DNA of 64,000 nucleotides from Burkholderia sp. Ax-1719 (GTDB lineage Bacteria > Pseudomonadota > Gammaproteobacteria > Burkholderiales > Burkholderiaceae): contig NZ_VWWJ01000024.1 in assembly GCF_011753055.1 (NCBI RefSeq), forward strand, positions 50,317-114,316. Direction: 5' to 3'. Of the stretch, positions 1-9,098 are shown piece by piece. The notes under the pieces are model-generated. The model saw nothing but the letters and a program-made list of their open reading frames with translations, made no database searches and was not told the origin of the DNA. The stretch's first letter is position 1; each line of letters begins with the position of its first letter. A program made the translations under genes and the position numbers.

Positions 1-101
1 ACGCAAAGGATGCTTAATACGTTTGCAGAGGCGGCAAGGCCTTGCCTGATCGAACGCCGGATCCCGCAAGTTCTCACCTTTCGCGCGGCGCTCCCGCCAA
101 G

Positions 102-138
102 AAAAAACGGCTCACCCGGTAGAGGCCAGGTGAGCCGT
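102..138 (-). terminator. Rho-independent terminator for the leftward chemoreceptor gene
   Basis: Read leftward, CGGCTCACC and GGTGAGCCG form a 9-bp GC-rich stem around a loop of about 12 nt, followed directly by six Ts. It lies about 180 nt beyond the stop codon of the only leftward gene in this part of the window, so it most likely ends that transcript. Confidence 0.75.
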
Positions 139-161
139 CGAAACGCCGTTGTTACTCGGAT

Positions 162-186
162 CAGACATCCACATGGTGGGTGTCTG
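162..186. repeat. Inverted repeat CAGACATCC...GGGTGTCTG
   Basis: Nine-base arms with one G-T pair surround a 7-base loop. There is no T tract, so it may be an mRNA 3'-end structure rather than an independent terminator. Confidence 0.4.
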
Positions 187-317
187 ACGGTTGCGATATT
201 GCGGGCTGGAATGCCTGCTGTCGAGATGGGACAAATGCCGATCTGTCAGCTTAATCGGAGCACGCGATCCGATTACGGCGGCATTACGGCGTGATGTGCG
301 GCCGCGGCCGCCCGCGA

Positions 318-1964
318 TTAAACCTCGGCTTGCTCGCGAGCGTGCTGGGTTCGCGTCGTTCGCGTGACGGGGCGCTTCGCCGGGCTCTTGGGCACGTGAG
401 TATCCGCGCCCGCCACCGTGAAGAGGCGCACCGCCTCGTCCAGTACATCGGCCTGCTCGGCCAGACGCTGCGCCGTGGCCGCGGCCTGCTCGACCAGTGC
501 CGCGTTCTGCTGGGTCGCGCTGTCCAGATGGGCGACCGCCTGATTCACCTGGCGGATGCCCTCGGCCTGCTCGCCGCTGGCGTTGGCGACTTCGACGATG
601 ATCGACGAGACGCGGCTCACGGCCTCGTCGATGGCGCGCATCTGCGCGGTCGTGAGGTCGACCAGCTCCGTGCCCTGGGCGATCTCGTGCACGCTGGCAT
701 CGACCACCTGCTTGATTTCCTTCGCCGATGCCGCGCAGCGCTGCGCGAGCATGCGCACCTCGCCCGCGACCACAGCGAACGAGCGGCCCGCCTCACCCGC
801 GCGCGCGGCTTCGACGGCCGCGTTGAGCGCGAGGATGTTGGTCTGGAAGGCGATGCCGTCGATCACGCCGGTGATGTCGGCGATGCGCTTCGAGGCGTCG
901 GTGATGCCCACCATCGTGCGCTCCATGCGGCCCGCGATCGAGCCGCCCTGGGCGGCGGCGTCCTGCGCCTCGCGCGCCAGATCGAGCGCGCGGGTGCTGG
1001 CTTCGGCGTTGGCCTGTACGGTGGTGGTGAGCTGATCCATCGTGGCCGCCGTCTCTTCGAGCGAGGCGGCCTGCAGTTCGGTGCGGCGCGACAGATCGAG
1101 ATTGCCGGTCGAGATTTCGTGCGCGGCGTCGAGCATGCCGTCGATCTGCGAGCGCACGTCATAGACGATCGCCGTGAGATTGGCCTGCAGCTGATTGAGC
1201 GCCTGCAGCACATCGCCGAGATCGTCCTTCGACGCGATCGCCAGCGTTGCGGTGAGGTCGCCCGCGGCCATGCGAGTTGAAGCCGCCGACATCTGCGCGA
1301 GCGGCGCGCCGAGATGACGCGTGGACAGACGCCAGGCCGCGACGCTGCACACGGCGGCCGCGCCGAACGCACACCAGAACGGCGTGGGCGGCAGACCCTG
1401 CCACGCGCCGAAACCCGCCGCCGCGAGCGCGGCAGGCACCAGTGCATAGCCGATGCCGATACGCGTGGCGATCGGCAATCGCATGAGCGCCTTGATCGAG
1501 CCGATCAGGCCGGTGCGCGTGAGATCGCCTTGTTGCAGACGCACGCCGCGCAGACGGCCCTCGCGCATCTGCGCGTAGAGCTGCTCGGCCTCGCGCACCT
1601 CTTCGCGGCTGGGCTTCACGCGCACGCTCAGATAACCGACGACGGTGCCCTGCTCGGACACGGGCGTCACGTTCGCGCGCACCCAGTAGTGATCGCCGGA
1701 CTTGCGGCGATTCTTCACGAGCGCGGTCCAGGGACGGCCCGAACCGATCGTCGCCCACATGTCGGCGAAGGCCTCGGACGGCATGTCGGGATGGCGAATG
1801 ACGTTATGCGCCTTGCCGATCAGTTCGTCCTTGGTGAAACCGGAGACGGCGACAAACGCGGGATTGCAATACTGAATACGGCCCTTGAGATCGGTGGCCG
1901 AAACGAGCATCTGCGAAGCAGGGTAGTCGAACTCCTGCTGCGTGACGGGTTGGTTGTTGCGCAT
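318..1964 (-). CDS. Aer-like methyl-accepting chemotaxis protein with N-terminal PAS domain
   Basis: This is a signal transducer for chemotaxis, probably aero- or energy taxis. The PAS domain (about residues 10-120) has the Aer-type features of a D-L-K-G-R-I-Q-Y start and an N-V-I-R-H-P-D-M-P segment. Two close hydrophobic segments (about 165-215) follow, then a HAMP-like linker and a long cytoplasmic coiled coil. The coil carries the conserved hairpin tip (F-Q-T-N-I-L-A-L-N and E-A-A-R-A-G-E-A-G-R). There is no periplasmic sensing domain and no CheR-docking pentapeptide at the C-terminus. The start is placed at the ATG preceded by AAGGA, although the open frame continues 30 codons upstream. 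A FliA-type promoter sits just upstream, which ties the gene to the flagellar regulon. Confidence 0.93.
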   Translation of the reverse strand: MRNNQPVTQQEFDYPASQMLVSATDLKGRIQYCNPAFVAVSGFTKDELIGKAHNVIRHPDMPSEAFADMWATIGSGRPWTALVKNRRKSGDHYWVRANVTPVSEQGTVVGYLSVRVKPSREEVREAEQLYAQMREGRLRGVRLQQGDLTRTGLIGSIKALMRLPIATRIGIGYALVPAALAAAGFGAWQGLPPTPFWCAFGAAAVCSVAAWRLSTRHLGAPLAQMSAASTRMAAGDLTATLAIASKDDLGDVLQALNQLQANLTAIVYDVRSQIDGMLDAAHEISTGNLDLSRRTELQAASLEETAATMDQLTTTVQANAEASTRALDLAREAQDAAAQGGSIAGRMERTMVGITDASKRIADITGVIDGIAFQTNILALNAAVEAARAGEAGRSFAVVAGEVRMLAQRCAASAKEIKQVVDASVHEIAQGTELVDLTTAQMRAIDEAVSRVSSIIVEVANASGEQAEGIRQVNQAVAHLDSATQQNAALVEQAAATAQRLAEQADVLDEAVRLFTVAGADTHVPKSPAKRPVTRTTRTQHAREQAEV

Positions 1965-1993
1965 GGGATTCCTTGCAGATCGGCCGGTCACGG

Positions 1994-2010
1994 CCCGACA
2001 ACATGTCGGG
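1994..2010 (-). repeat. Perfect 7-bp inverted repeat in the chemoreceptor 5' leader
   Basis: CCCGACA and TGTCGGG are separated by 3 nt, just downstream of the FliA -10 box. It would lie at the very start of the transcript as a hairpin, or act as a short operator. Confidence 0.45.
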
Positions 2011-2011
2011 A

Positions 2012-2038
2012 TTAACGGCATTTTCCCCACGATCTTTA
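2012..2038 (-). promoter_or_regulatory. FliA (sigma-28) promoter of the PAS chemoreceptor gene
   Basis: Read leftward the sequence is TAAAGATC, then 11 nt, then GCCGTTAA. The sigma-28 consensus is TAAAGTTT-N11-GCCGATAA, so 6 of 8 and 7 of 8 positions match with exact spacing. The -10 element ends about 48 nt upstream of the chosen ATG. Placement before a chemoreceptor gene agrees with the usual FliA regulon. Confidence 0.8.
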
Positions 2039-2418
2039 GGGCTTTTGCGTGCAACAGACCTTTGATTCAGGGCGCATCGGTTGCGAGGCGCGCGTGGGAT
2101 GCTTGCGTGATCAAGGAAATCTGGAAGGAAGACCGGGAGCTATGCACCGGCCTCGCGAGAAGATCTGTGGATAACATCGAGAGGGGCAACGATCAGAGAG
2201 CTTGCCGGATGGGAACATTGATCCAGATTACGCTCAAGAGGACATTTTCACTTGGTCATCCAATCGCGATGACCTCGAAGCCGTAATATAAAAGGCCCAC
2301 CGCATCCTATTCGACGAAAATGCGATTCAAATATTGTTAGGAATGCATATAAATATGATCTTCGATGTGGATGGTCTGCATAAGCCTCGGGTGATGTGAC
2401 AAGGAGGGGGTAAAGAAA

Positions 2419-5046
2419 ATGGCAGTACAGGATCCGCTTTCAAGGCTGCTGACAGGACGGCAGGCGTATTTCCTGGAGGTGTCTGGAACGGATAGCGCGT
2501 CGCAAATCTCGGTGGTCGCGTTCAAAGCTACGGAAAGGCTGGGCGAGCCAAATGTGGTTCGCATTGAACTGACCCACCCGCAGCAGCTCTCCCGCGCGGA
2601 ATACCTGAACCGCGAGGGCACGTTCCGGATTGTCGCCGAGGACGCGACGACGAAGCAGTTCTCGGGCTACATCGAGCGCTTCTCGACGGTGCAGACCACG
2701 AAGGACTACACGAAGTACGAGGTCGTTCTCAAGTCGCGCTTCGGGCGACTGCAGGCGGGCACTAACACCCAGGTCTTCCAGCACCTCACCATCCCGCAGA
2801 TCGTCCAGAAGATCCTGCGCGCCCACGGCATCCGCGATCACCAGATGCTGTTCCGGCTGCGCGGCAACTATCCGAAGGTGCTATGGCGCTTCCAGTACCA
2901 GATGACCGACTTCGACTATGTGCACATGCTCATGGAGAAGACCGGCATCTACTGCTACATCGTTGAGACGGAGCACGGCGACCAGATCGTGTTCGGTGAC
3001 GACATCGATCATTACATCTATGATCCGCGCCTGATCGTGCCGTACCGAGAGGCGGCGGGCCTTGAGTCGGGTGGTCTGGAAGCGGTCACGACTTTGAAAA
3101 CGCACATGGAGATCGTGCCGCAGTCATACCGTGTCGCGGACTACAACCCGGATTCCGCCTGGGAACGTTTTCGCGACGAAGCGAACGTGGCCCCCAGCGA
3201 CTCGACCACCTACGGCCAGCCGTATATCTATGGCACTGGCCATCTGGACCAGCAAGGCGCGAAGTGGGAAGCGCAGTTGCGCCACGAAGCGGCGCTGGCC
3301 CGCCAGGTAATCTACGAAGGCGAGAGCAACGTCATCGCGCTGCAGTGCGCACGCGTGATCGAAACTGACATAGTTCTGCCCGACGCGCCGAAGGCACAGG
3401 TCGTTATCGAGATCACGCATCGTGGCGCACGTGACAAGGCTTATTCGAACACCTACAAGGCAATCCCTGCCGACCGGCGCTTCCGGCTCCAGCTTGAGCC
3501 GTCTAAATGGGCAAAAATCGCCGGTTCACTGTCAGCACGAATTTGCAGCCCGGACAAATACACCTACAGCTATTTGAACGCCGCGGGCTATTACGTAGTC
3601 CGTCTGGATGCAGACTTTGGCCCTTGGCCCAAAGGTGGCGAGAGTGTGCCTCTGCGCCTCGCAAAGCCGTTCGCGGGGAAGCTTCAGACCGGCATGCATT
3701 TCGTCGCGCTCGATAACGACGAGGCCACGATCACTTTCCGGGATGGCGATCCGGACAAGCCTGAAATCAGCGGTTTCCATCACCACTCGCAGGCGCGCGA
3801 CCTGGTGACGAGCGACCGCCGCTGGCTGTCCCGCAACATGATCCGCACGCAGAGCAACAACAAGCTGCGCATGGAGGACTGGGAGGGCCAGGAAGGCGTC
3901 AAGCTTTCTACCGAGCATTCGGGCAAGTCGCAACTCAATCTGGGCTATCTGGTCAACCAGAAGCTTGAGTACCGGGGCGAGGGCTATGAGCTGAGGACTT
4001 CGGGCTACGGGGTCGAGCGTGCTGGCAAAGGGCTGCACCTGACGACCTATGACTGGCCTTCTGCCACTGGCAAGCAACTCGACATGCAGGAGACCATCGC
4101 GCATCTCGAAAGCGCGCTGGCAACTGCGAAGGCGCTGGCTGCGTCCGCGAGCAGCGCGAAGGCTGAGCCTGCTGATACCGACGCGCAGCAGCAGATGAAG
4201 GACGATCTGGACGGCCTCAAGAAGCCGGGGCTGTTGATGAGCACACCGGCGTCGGCAGCGCTGGTTGCGGGTCAGAGCGTGCAACTTGCCGCGCAGGGTG
4301 ACATTTCGGCAGTGGCCGGGAGAAACGCAGACTGGAGCGTACTGAAGCGCTTTACGGTGGCGGCGGGTGAAAGAGTTTCGTTGTTCGCACAAAGGCTTGG
4401 CATAAAGGTCTTCGCTGCCAAAGGCCCGGTCGAGATTCAGGCGCAGACCGATGCCATGTCTCTGACCGCCGATCAGGATCTGTCGATATCGACTGTCAAT
4501 GGCACAGCGCGGATTGTCGCGAAGAAGGAACTTGTCCTGGAGTGTGGCGGCGCGTTCATCCAGCTCAAGGACAGCAGTATTACGCTCGGTGGTCCTGCCG
4601 ATCTGTTCTTCAAGGTCATTACGATCCAGAAGAAGGGCAAGGCGACACTGAACATGCCGCTGGATCTGACTCACCCCTCACTCTCAGGCTTACCGACGAT
4701 CCCACTTACGTTGAACGCTGCAGCATCGCCTTCGGCGCGCGCGACCATGCCCGTTGGCATGCCTTACAAACTGTTCGCTGGCGGAACGCTTGTGAAGCAG
4801 GGTGTGTTTGACGAGAGCGGGCTGCTTCAGATCGATCACCATCCCACGACGCAGAAGTACGCGCTGCAACTGGCCAACGGCGTCACACACGAAGTCCCGG
4901 TCGCAGAAGTGTATCGCGGCAATGTCGCCAACGGCACGCTCGCTAACGATGGCTTTCATTTTCACGAGAGCACGTCCGGCGACGTTGATCGCGCGGAACA
5001 CCGCGCAACCTATAACAAGCTCCTCAATCCTGATACGGACGTCTGA
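2419..5046 (+). CDS. vgrG: Type VI secretion spike protein VgrG (TssI) with C-terminal TTR-like domain
   Basis: This is a trimeric tip protein of the type VI secretion machine, and it carries effectors out of the cell. The N-terminal two thirds is gp27/gp5-like, with the typical R-x-Q-S-N-N-K-L-R-M-E-D and L-N-L-G-Y motifs near the OB-fold. A DUF2345-type beta-helix region follows. From about residue 778 the tail reads like a transthyretin/carboxypeptidase-like sandwich (M-P-Y-K-L-F-A-G-G, then G-V-F-D-E-S-G-L-L). In enteroaggregative E. coli a TTR domain on VgrG1 docks the phospholipase Tle1, and the next gene here is also a phospholipase. An AGGAGGGGG ribosome site supports the start. No other tss gene is in the window, so this is a satellite vgrG island. 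Confidence 0.95.
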   Translation: MAVQDPLSRLLTGRQAYFLEVSGTDSASQISVVAFKATERLGEPNVVRIELTHPQQLSRAEYLNREGTFRIVAEDATTKQFSGYIERFSTVQTTKDYTKYEVVLKSRFGRLQAGTNTQVFQHLTIPQIVQKILRAHGIRDHQMLFRLRGNYPKVLWRFQYQMTDFDYVHMLMEKTGIYCYIVETEHGDQIVFGDDIDHYIYDPRLIVPYREAAGLESGGLEAVTTLKTHMEIVPQSYRVADYNPDSAWERFRDEANVAPSDSTTYGQPYIYGTGHLDQQGAKWEAQLRHEAALARQVIYEGESNVIALQCARVIETDIVLPDAPKAQVVIEITHRGARDKAYSNTYKAIPADRRFRLQLEPSKWAKIAGSLSARICSPDKYTYSYLNAAGYYVVRLDADFGPWPKGGESVPLRLAKPFAGKLQTGMHFVALDNDEATITFRDGDPDKPEISGFHHHSQARDLVTSDRRWLSRNMIRTQSNNKLRMEDWEGQEGVKLSTEHSGKSQLNLGYLVNQKLEYRGEGYELRTSGYGVERAGKGLHLTTYDWPSATGKQLDMQETIAHLESALATAKALAASASSAKAEPADTDAQQQMKDDLDGLKKPGLLMSTPASAALVAGQSVQLAAQGDISAVAGRNADWSVLKRFTVAAGERVSLFAQRLGIKVFAAKGPVEIQAQTDAMSLTADQDLSISTVNGTARIVAKKELVLECGGAFIQLKDSSITLGGPADLFFKVITIQKKGKATLNMPLDLTHPSLSGLPTIPLTLNAAASPSARATMPVGMPYKLFAGGTLVKQGVFDESGLLQIDHHPTTQKYALQLANGVTHEVPVAEVYRGNVANGTLANDGFHFHESTSGDVDRAEHRATYNKLLNPDTDV

Positions 5047-5066
5047 AACAAATAGCGGACCAACCT

Positions 5067-7082
5067 ATGGCAACGCTGACCACCAAACCCATTACCACGC
5101 CGATCGCGTTGAGCTGCAAGCCAGGCGCGAGGCTCACATCGCCATGGTTTGTGCAGGGAACGGAATACCTCCCTGCACCGGCAACGTATCTCCCTCTTGT
5201 GAACGGCGAGGCCGCATTCGGCGCTGTGTTCGATGCAATACGGAATGCGGAGCACAGCATCGACATTCTGTGCTGGGGATTCCAGCCGTCGATGTATTTC
5301 AGACGGGGAGGCGATGCGTCGGGCGCGCCGTCGATTGGTGAGCTTCTCGAATACAAGGGACTGGAAAGACCTGATATCAAGATACGTCTGCTGGTCTGGA
5401 GCGATGCGCTACATGTGTCGTCCTTCTCAGAGGACATGATGCCCGGTAACCACGGGCTTTTCGGGCTGGCAGGTGCGGCAGCGGACGGACGTACCCGCGC
5501 CCAGAGAGAGTTTGACATCCTCTGGTACAAGCGGGCCAGCCTGACCAACGTTACGCGGGTTTCGGCTGGGACGAAAGCCAACCCGTTCCCGGCGGCGAGA
5601 GCCCTCGTTACGGTGGGGTTGAACGCGCTGCCGGGGGCTCCAACGCCGCTGAAAAACATTGAATTTGCCACGCGCGATTTCGATCTACGGGAGCGCGCCG
5701 AAATCGCATGGCGTACATGGATGGGTGGCCCGGATGGCGACCGCGCGCTGAGAGATCTGAATACCGCGGCAATGACGGCTGAGCCGTCACATCACCAGAA
5801 AATGGTGCTGGTCGATTACGAAGCGCCGGAGAAGGCAATCGGATTTGTGATGGGCCACAACACCCTTGACGAATACTGGGACAGGGACGATCACACGTAT
5901 CTGCGACAGGCCCCGAGAATGGGGCGCAACGGCCTGCATCCGCGACAGGATATGTCGGCCAAGGTGACCGGGCCGATTCTGGATTATTTGAACCGGAATT
6001 TTTGCCAGGCGTGGGACGATGCGACCGGCCAGAATATCACTGCAGCGCGGGCGGGCCTGTCCCGTCAGTTGAAACTGCGCCCGGAGCATGGCAAACCCGT
6101 CATGGCGCAGATCCTTCGCACGCAGTCTCAGCACGGCAAGGGCGGCACGAAGGACATCAGCAAGCTCTACGTTCAGGCGGTTAACAACGCGACAAATTTC
6201 GTCTATATCGAGAACCAGTATTTCCGCTACATGCCAGTGGCCAACAAACTGCGGGATAACGTCAACTCACAGACATCGGGAGGGCGCAATCCGGCCAAAC
6301 ATGGCGTGGTCTATCTGTTCGTGGTCACGAACTCGAATGACGATGGCATTGGTCTTGGAACGGTCAGTACGTACCAGATGCTTGATGCGCTTGGTTACGT
6401 CGACCGGATGCCTGGCGTCGAGAAGCTGGAGAAAAGCGATCAGCTTGCAAAGCAGGCGCAGGCGTTGACGGACCAGTTTGCCGACGAACAGGCAACCAGC
6501 CAGCGCATGATGCAGCACGGCGCGGACTTCTCGCACATGCAGGGACTGGCGAACTACGCCGCAGATTCACAGCTGCGTCAGACCGACATTCAGCAGCAGC
6601 TCAATGAGGTCAGGCAGGAGCAAAGACGGGTCGCTAACCTTAGCCCGGATGGCATGACGAAGGACGAGCAGCTGGTGCCTCCGCAGGACATGCCGGGCCT
6701 GAAAGTGCTGGTCTGCACCCTGGTTGCTCCGGATACACCGGCTGGCCAGCCATGGGATTACGTCTATATCCACCAGAAGCTGATGATCGTTGACGACGTT
6801 TTCACAACACACGGCTCGGCCAACGTCAACCGACGCAGCATGGAAGTCGATAGCGAACTGAATATCTGCCATGAGCATGGCGAGGTGACCCGGGCGCTGC
6901 GCAAGCAGATGTGGGGGCTTCATACGAATGGTGGGGGAGCGCAGGACGATATGAGCAAAGCGTATAAGGAATGGAGCAGGCTCATTTCCCGTAACACCAA
7001 ATTTCAACGCCGGAAGCAGGCCCCGGTAGCTTCGCTGGTGGGCTTCCTGCGGACCTCGCCCAGTCGTTCTTACCTGGATTGA
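5067..7082 (+). CDS. Phospholipase D family type VI secretion effector (Tle5-like)
   Basis: Predicted lipase toxin that hydrolyses phospholipids of target cells after VgrG-dependent delivery. Two complete HKD motifs are visible: H243-x-K245-x4-D250, and H569-x-K571-x4-D576 followed by G-S-A-N-V-N-R-R-S-M. These are the paired half-sites of the PLD superfamily. There is no signal peptide and no PAAR or MIX domain at the N-terminus. The length (671 aa) is near that of P. aeruginosa PldB/Tle5b. It begins 20 bases after vgrG and ends 3 bases before the Sel1-repeat gene, a standard spike-effector-immunity order. Whether it is Tle5a- or Tle5b-like needs a tree. Confidence 0.92.
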   Translation: MATLTTKPITTPIALSCKPGARLTSPWFVQGTEYLPAPATYLPLVNGEAAFGAVFDAIRNAEHSIDILCWGFQPSMYFRRGGDASGAPSIGELLEYKGLERPDIKIRLLVWSDALHVSSFSEDMMPGNHGLFGLAGAAADGRTRAQREFDILWYKRASLTNVTRVSAGTKANPFPAARALVTVGLNALPGAPTPLKNIEFATRDFDLRERAEIAWRTWMGGPDGDRALRDLNTAAMTAEPSHHQKMVLVDYEAPEKAIGFVMGHNTLDEYWDRDDHTYLRQAPRMGRNGLHPRQDMSAKVTGPILDYLNRNFCQAWDDATGQNITAARAGLSRQLKLRPEHGKPVMAQILRTQSQHGKGGTKDISKLYVQAVNNATNFVYIENQYFRYMPVANKLRDNVNSQTSGGRNPAKHGVVYLFVVTNSNDDGIGLGTVSTYQMLDALGYVDRMPGVEKLEKSDQLAKQAQALTDQFADEQATSQRMMQHGADFSHMQGLANYAADSQLRQTDIQQQLNEVRQEQRRVANLSPDGMTKDEQLVPPQDMPGLKVLVCTLVAPDTPAGQPWDYVYIHQKLMIVDDVFTTHGSANVNRRSMEVDSELNICHEHGEVTRALRKQMWGLHTNGGGAQDDMSKAYKEWSRLISRNTKFQRRKQAPVASLVGFLRTSPSRSYLD

Positions 7083-7085
7083 TCC

Positions 7086-8363
7086 ATGAGACGAGGCATT
7101 CTTGTCGCGCTGTTGACCTGCTTGGCTTGTGCCTGCACAAAGGAGAGCCCCTTGGCTTCGCTACCTGACCTGAGCGCCGTTCGCGCGAATCTTGCCTTTA
7201 CCTGCGTGCACGAGGACGACCACCTGCCACCGCTCGATCCCGATGCGGACCGGTTGTTCAAGTATGGCCGTTGGCTGCAAAAGCAGGACGGTCCGAAGGA
7301 CTTCAATGACATCGCTCGGTATTACCGGATCGCGGCGGCCAACGGTCATTACAAGGCGAATAACAACCTTCAGCAACTGATATCGACGGGGCTGGCTGAC
7401 TCACCGAACGCACAGAAGGAGTCGGTCGATCTGGCGATCCAGCTAGTGCACCGGGGCGTTCCAGGCGGTTACTACGATATTGCGCATTACCTCGAACTCG
7501 GTTACGGCTTGAAGCAGGATAGCAAGACGGCCTTGCGCTATTTCCGCAAGGCGGCAGACCTAGGTAGTCCTGACGCACAGTATTACGTCGCTGAGAAGTT
7601 GGATCCCATCGACGCCGCACCTGACGTAGCACTGCAAATGTATAGGTGTGCCGCGGATCAGGGCCATGGCCTGGCGGCAACGTCGCTAGCAAATGGGCGT
7701 GCGGCAGAGAAGTTTTACGCCGAAGCAGTCAAGGCTTTCCAGCAGGGGGTCATGGCGGGAAACAGCATGGCCGCGTCGTTTCTCGAAGAGGGCTTCAAGG
7801 GTCCTCTCCCGGACGACCGATTGAATTACCTTGCTCTTCCAAAAGACCTCGAACGCTCTCGCCGCTACGAACTAATAGGTAATTTCCTGGACGTCAACGA
7901 AGGCCTCAATCCGAAGATGCCAGACATCGATCAGATCGTGCCGCTGCCGCCCGCTGAACTGCCCGCTTGGGACGGCACGTTCCAGTGGCAGAAGGAACAG
8001 GACGCTGCGAAGCCGCCGCAGAAGCCTGGAGACAAGTTAGTGGAGCGCTTGGCACGCGAGAAAAACCTTGACCCTGCAACGGGGCTTCCTCTCGCACCGG
8101 CCAAAAGCGCGCATGCCGAGCCCGTGCCTCTGGGAACGGTGGTGCGCACCGGCGAAGTCTGCCCGCAAAGCGGCGTGTGGTGCGACAAGCGTTGGGCTTC
8201 GGTCAGCTACGAAGCTACTCAACGTTTCAGGAAAGGCGAGACGATGCCGCAATTCGCCATGGATGATCGTCGTCCTATTCCGTTTCTCGACACGCTGCTT
8301 GGGATGCGCAAATTCCGGACCAATGCGGATTGGAGTTTGGTGTCATACGACGAGCGGGCGTAA
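7086..8363 (+). CDS. Sel1-repeat exported protein, probable immunity to the PLD effector
   Basis: The N-terminus has a basic start, a hydrophobic stretch and a Cys cluster (C12, C15, C17) like a lipoprotein signal. The lipobox is not canonical, so the modified Cys is uncertain. The body contains Sel1/TPR-like repeats (A-L-R-Y-F-R-K-A-A-D-L-G and a Y-R-I-A-A-A-N-G-H segment). The C-terminal third is proline-rich, then ends in a conserved-looking domain that I do not recognise with confidence. In P. aeruginosa the immunity proteins next to pldB (PA5086-PA5088) are Sel1-repeat proteins, so immunity located in the periplasm is the simplest reading. It starts 3 bases after the effector stop and is surely co-transcribed with it. 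Confidence 0.8.
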   Translation: MRRGILVALLTCLACACTKESPLASLPDLSAVRANLAFTCVHEDDHLPPLDPDADRLFKYGRWLQKQDGPKDFNDIARYYRIAAANGHYKANNNLQQLISTGLADSPNAQKESVDLAIQLVHRGVPGGYYDIAHYLELGYGLKQDSKTALRYFRKAADLGSPDAQYYVAEKLDPIDAAPDVALQMYRCAADQGHGLAATSLANGRAAEKFYAEAVKAFQQGVMAGNSMAASFLEEGFKGPLPDDRLNYLALPKDLERSRRYELIGNFLDVNEGLNPKMPDIDQIVPLPPAELPAWDGTFQWQKEQDAAKPPQKPGDKLVERLAREKNLDPATGLPLAPAKSAHAEPVPLGTVVRTGEVCPQSGVWCDKRWASVSYEATQRFRKGETMPQFAMDDRRPIPFLDTLLGMRKFRTNADWSLVSYDERA

Positions 8364-8442
8364 TGTCGGGATTGCCTCAAGCTTTTCCACGAAAAGATGT
8401 TCACAAACACAACCCGCAGTCACCCTCATCCCCTCCGCTGCC

Positions 8443-8748
8443 TCAATCCACCAGCGGCGCCGGACTCAACATCAGGATCGCGCTCACACCATCACTGGCG
8501 TCGATCGCCGATGCGGCGCATTGATTCATGGAGATATCGAACTCGCCGTTCTTGAGGTGAATCGTGGCACTGCCATGCGGATGAAACGACAGATTGGTCA
8601 CGAAACTCAGGTCCGTTTGCGCACTTGCGACGCGCGTGAGCATCAGTGCATCCACGAAGATCGCGCCAATCGGCTTTTGCACGGGCGGACGTTCCTGCTG
8701 ATCGATTGACTCGGGCTGTGCGCTCGGTTCAGTTGCAAGGTGTTCCAT
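8443..8748 (-). CDS. Small hypothetical protein
   Basis: A 101-residue protein with no family I recognise. The start chosen is an ATG preceded by AGGAG at good spacing; the open frame itself continues 15 codons upstream without support. It has a polar, Glu/Gln-rich first 30 residues, then a compact hydrophobic/beta-type region (A-I-F-V-D-A-L-M-L, then S-A-I-L-M-L-S-P). There is no signal peptide or membrane span. It is leftward, convergent with the immunity gene and isolated from other leftward genes except the tiny membrane gene upstream. Codon use fits the genome, which supports a real gene. Confidence 0.6.
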   Translation of the reverse strand: MEHLATEPSAQPESIDQQERPPVQKPIGAIFVDALMLTRVASAQTDLSFVTNLSFHPHGSATIHLKNGEFDISMNQCAASAIDASDGVSAILMLSPAPLVD

Positions 8749-8906
8749 CTTTCGACTCCTTTCTGCCGGGAAATCCGGCGACGTTGCAATCAATCCTCGG
8801 CGTTCGGTGAACGAGAAAAAATAGAAGGATTGCGAAATTTATTTGAATGATTCGTCCGACCGCCTGCATGGATCGAACGATCAGCCGACGCCACAAAGCG
8901 CGTGGT

Positions 8907-9098
8907 TCATTTAGGCGGAAGCACGGCGGCGACAGCAAGCAGAACCGCCGCGAGCGCCACAATGGCGATGCCGCTTGTGCGTAGAACCACTCGCCGACGC
9001 GCGATCACCGGATCGGACGACGGCACGAACAAGACCACGGCGCCTGCCAGCACGACGATCGATACGAGAATGACGCGAAATAAAACGGGGTAGATCAC
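8907..9098 (-). CDS. Small two-span membrane protein (possibly DUF2964 family)
   Basis: A 63-residue protein made of two hydrophobic helices (about 5-24 and 42-60) joined by a basic loop R-R-R-V-V-L-R. It starts with GTG preceded by AGGAG. The size and two-helix layout resemble the DUF2964 proteins common in Burkholderiaceae, but I name that family from memory and with limited certainty. Function is unknown. It lies upstream of the other small leftward gene but about 160 bases away, so co-transcription is only possible, not shown. Confidence 0.6.
   Translation of the reverse strand: MIYPVLFRVILVSIVVLAGAVVLFVPSSDPVIARRRVVLRTSGIAIVALAAVLLAVAAVLPPK

Larger units (their letters stand above)
1..317. 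other. Intergenic stretch downstream of the PAS chemoreceptor gene
   Basis: No convincing gene is visible here. A short rightward open frame (10-294) has no ribosome binding site and no recognisable domain. The stretch holds a leftward Rho-independent terminator (102-138) and a separate short inverted repeat (162-186). It is essentially the 3' flank of the leftward chemoreceptor gene that ends at 318. Confidence 0.6.
1965..2418. other. Intergenic region between the chemoreceptor and vgrG
   Basis: These 454 bases contain the chemoreceptor promoter at the left end and otherwise no supported gene. A rightward open frame at 1942-2286 lacks a ribosome site and overlaps the divergent start. The right half (about 2275-2380) is clearly AT-richer than its surroundings and probably holds the vgrG promoter, but I could not pick reliable -35/-10 boxes. 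Confidence 0.5.

Noticed and set aside
10..294. A 94-codon rightward open frame at the left edge
   Set aside because: It has no Shine-Dalgarno and no domain, and it crosses the terminator of the leftward gene.
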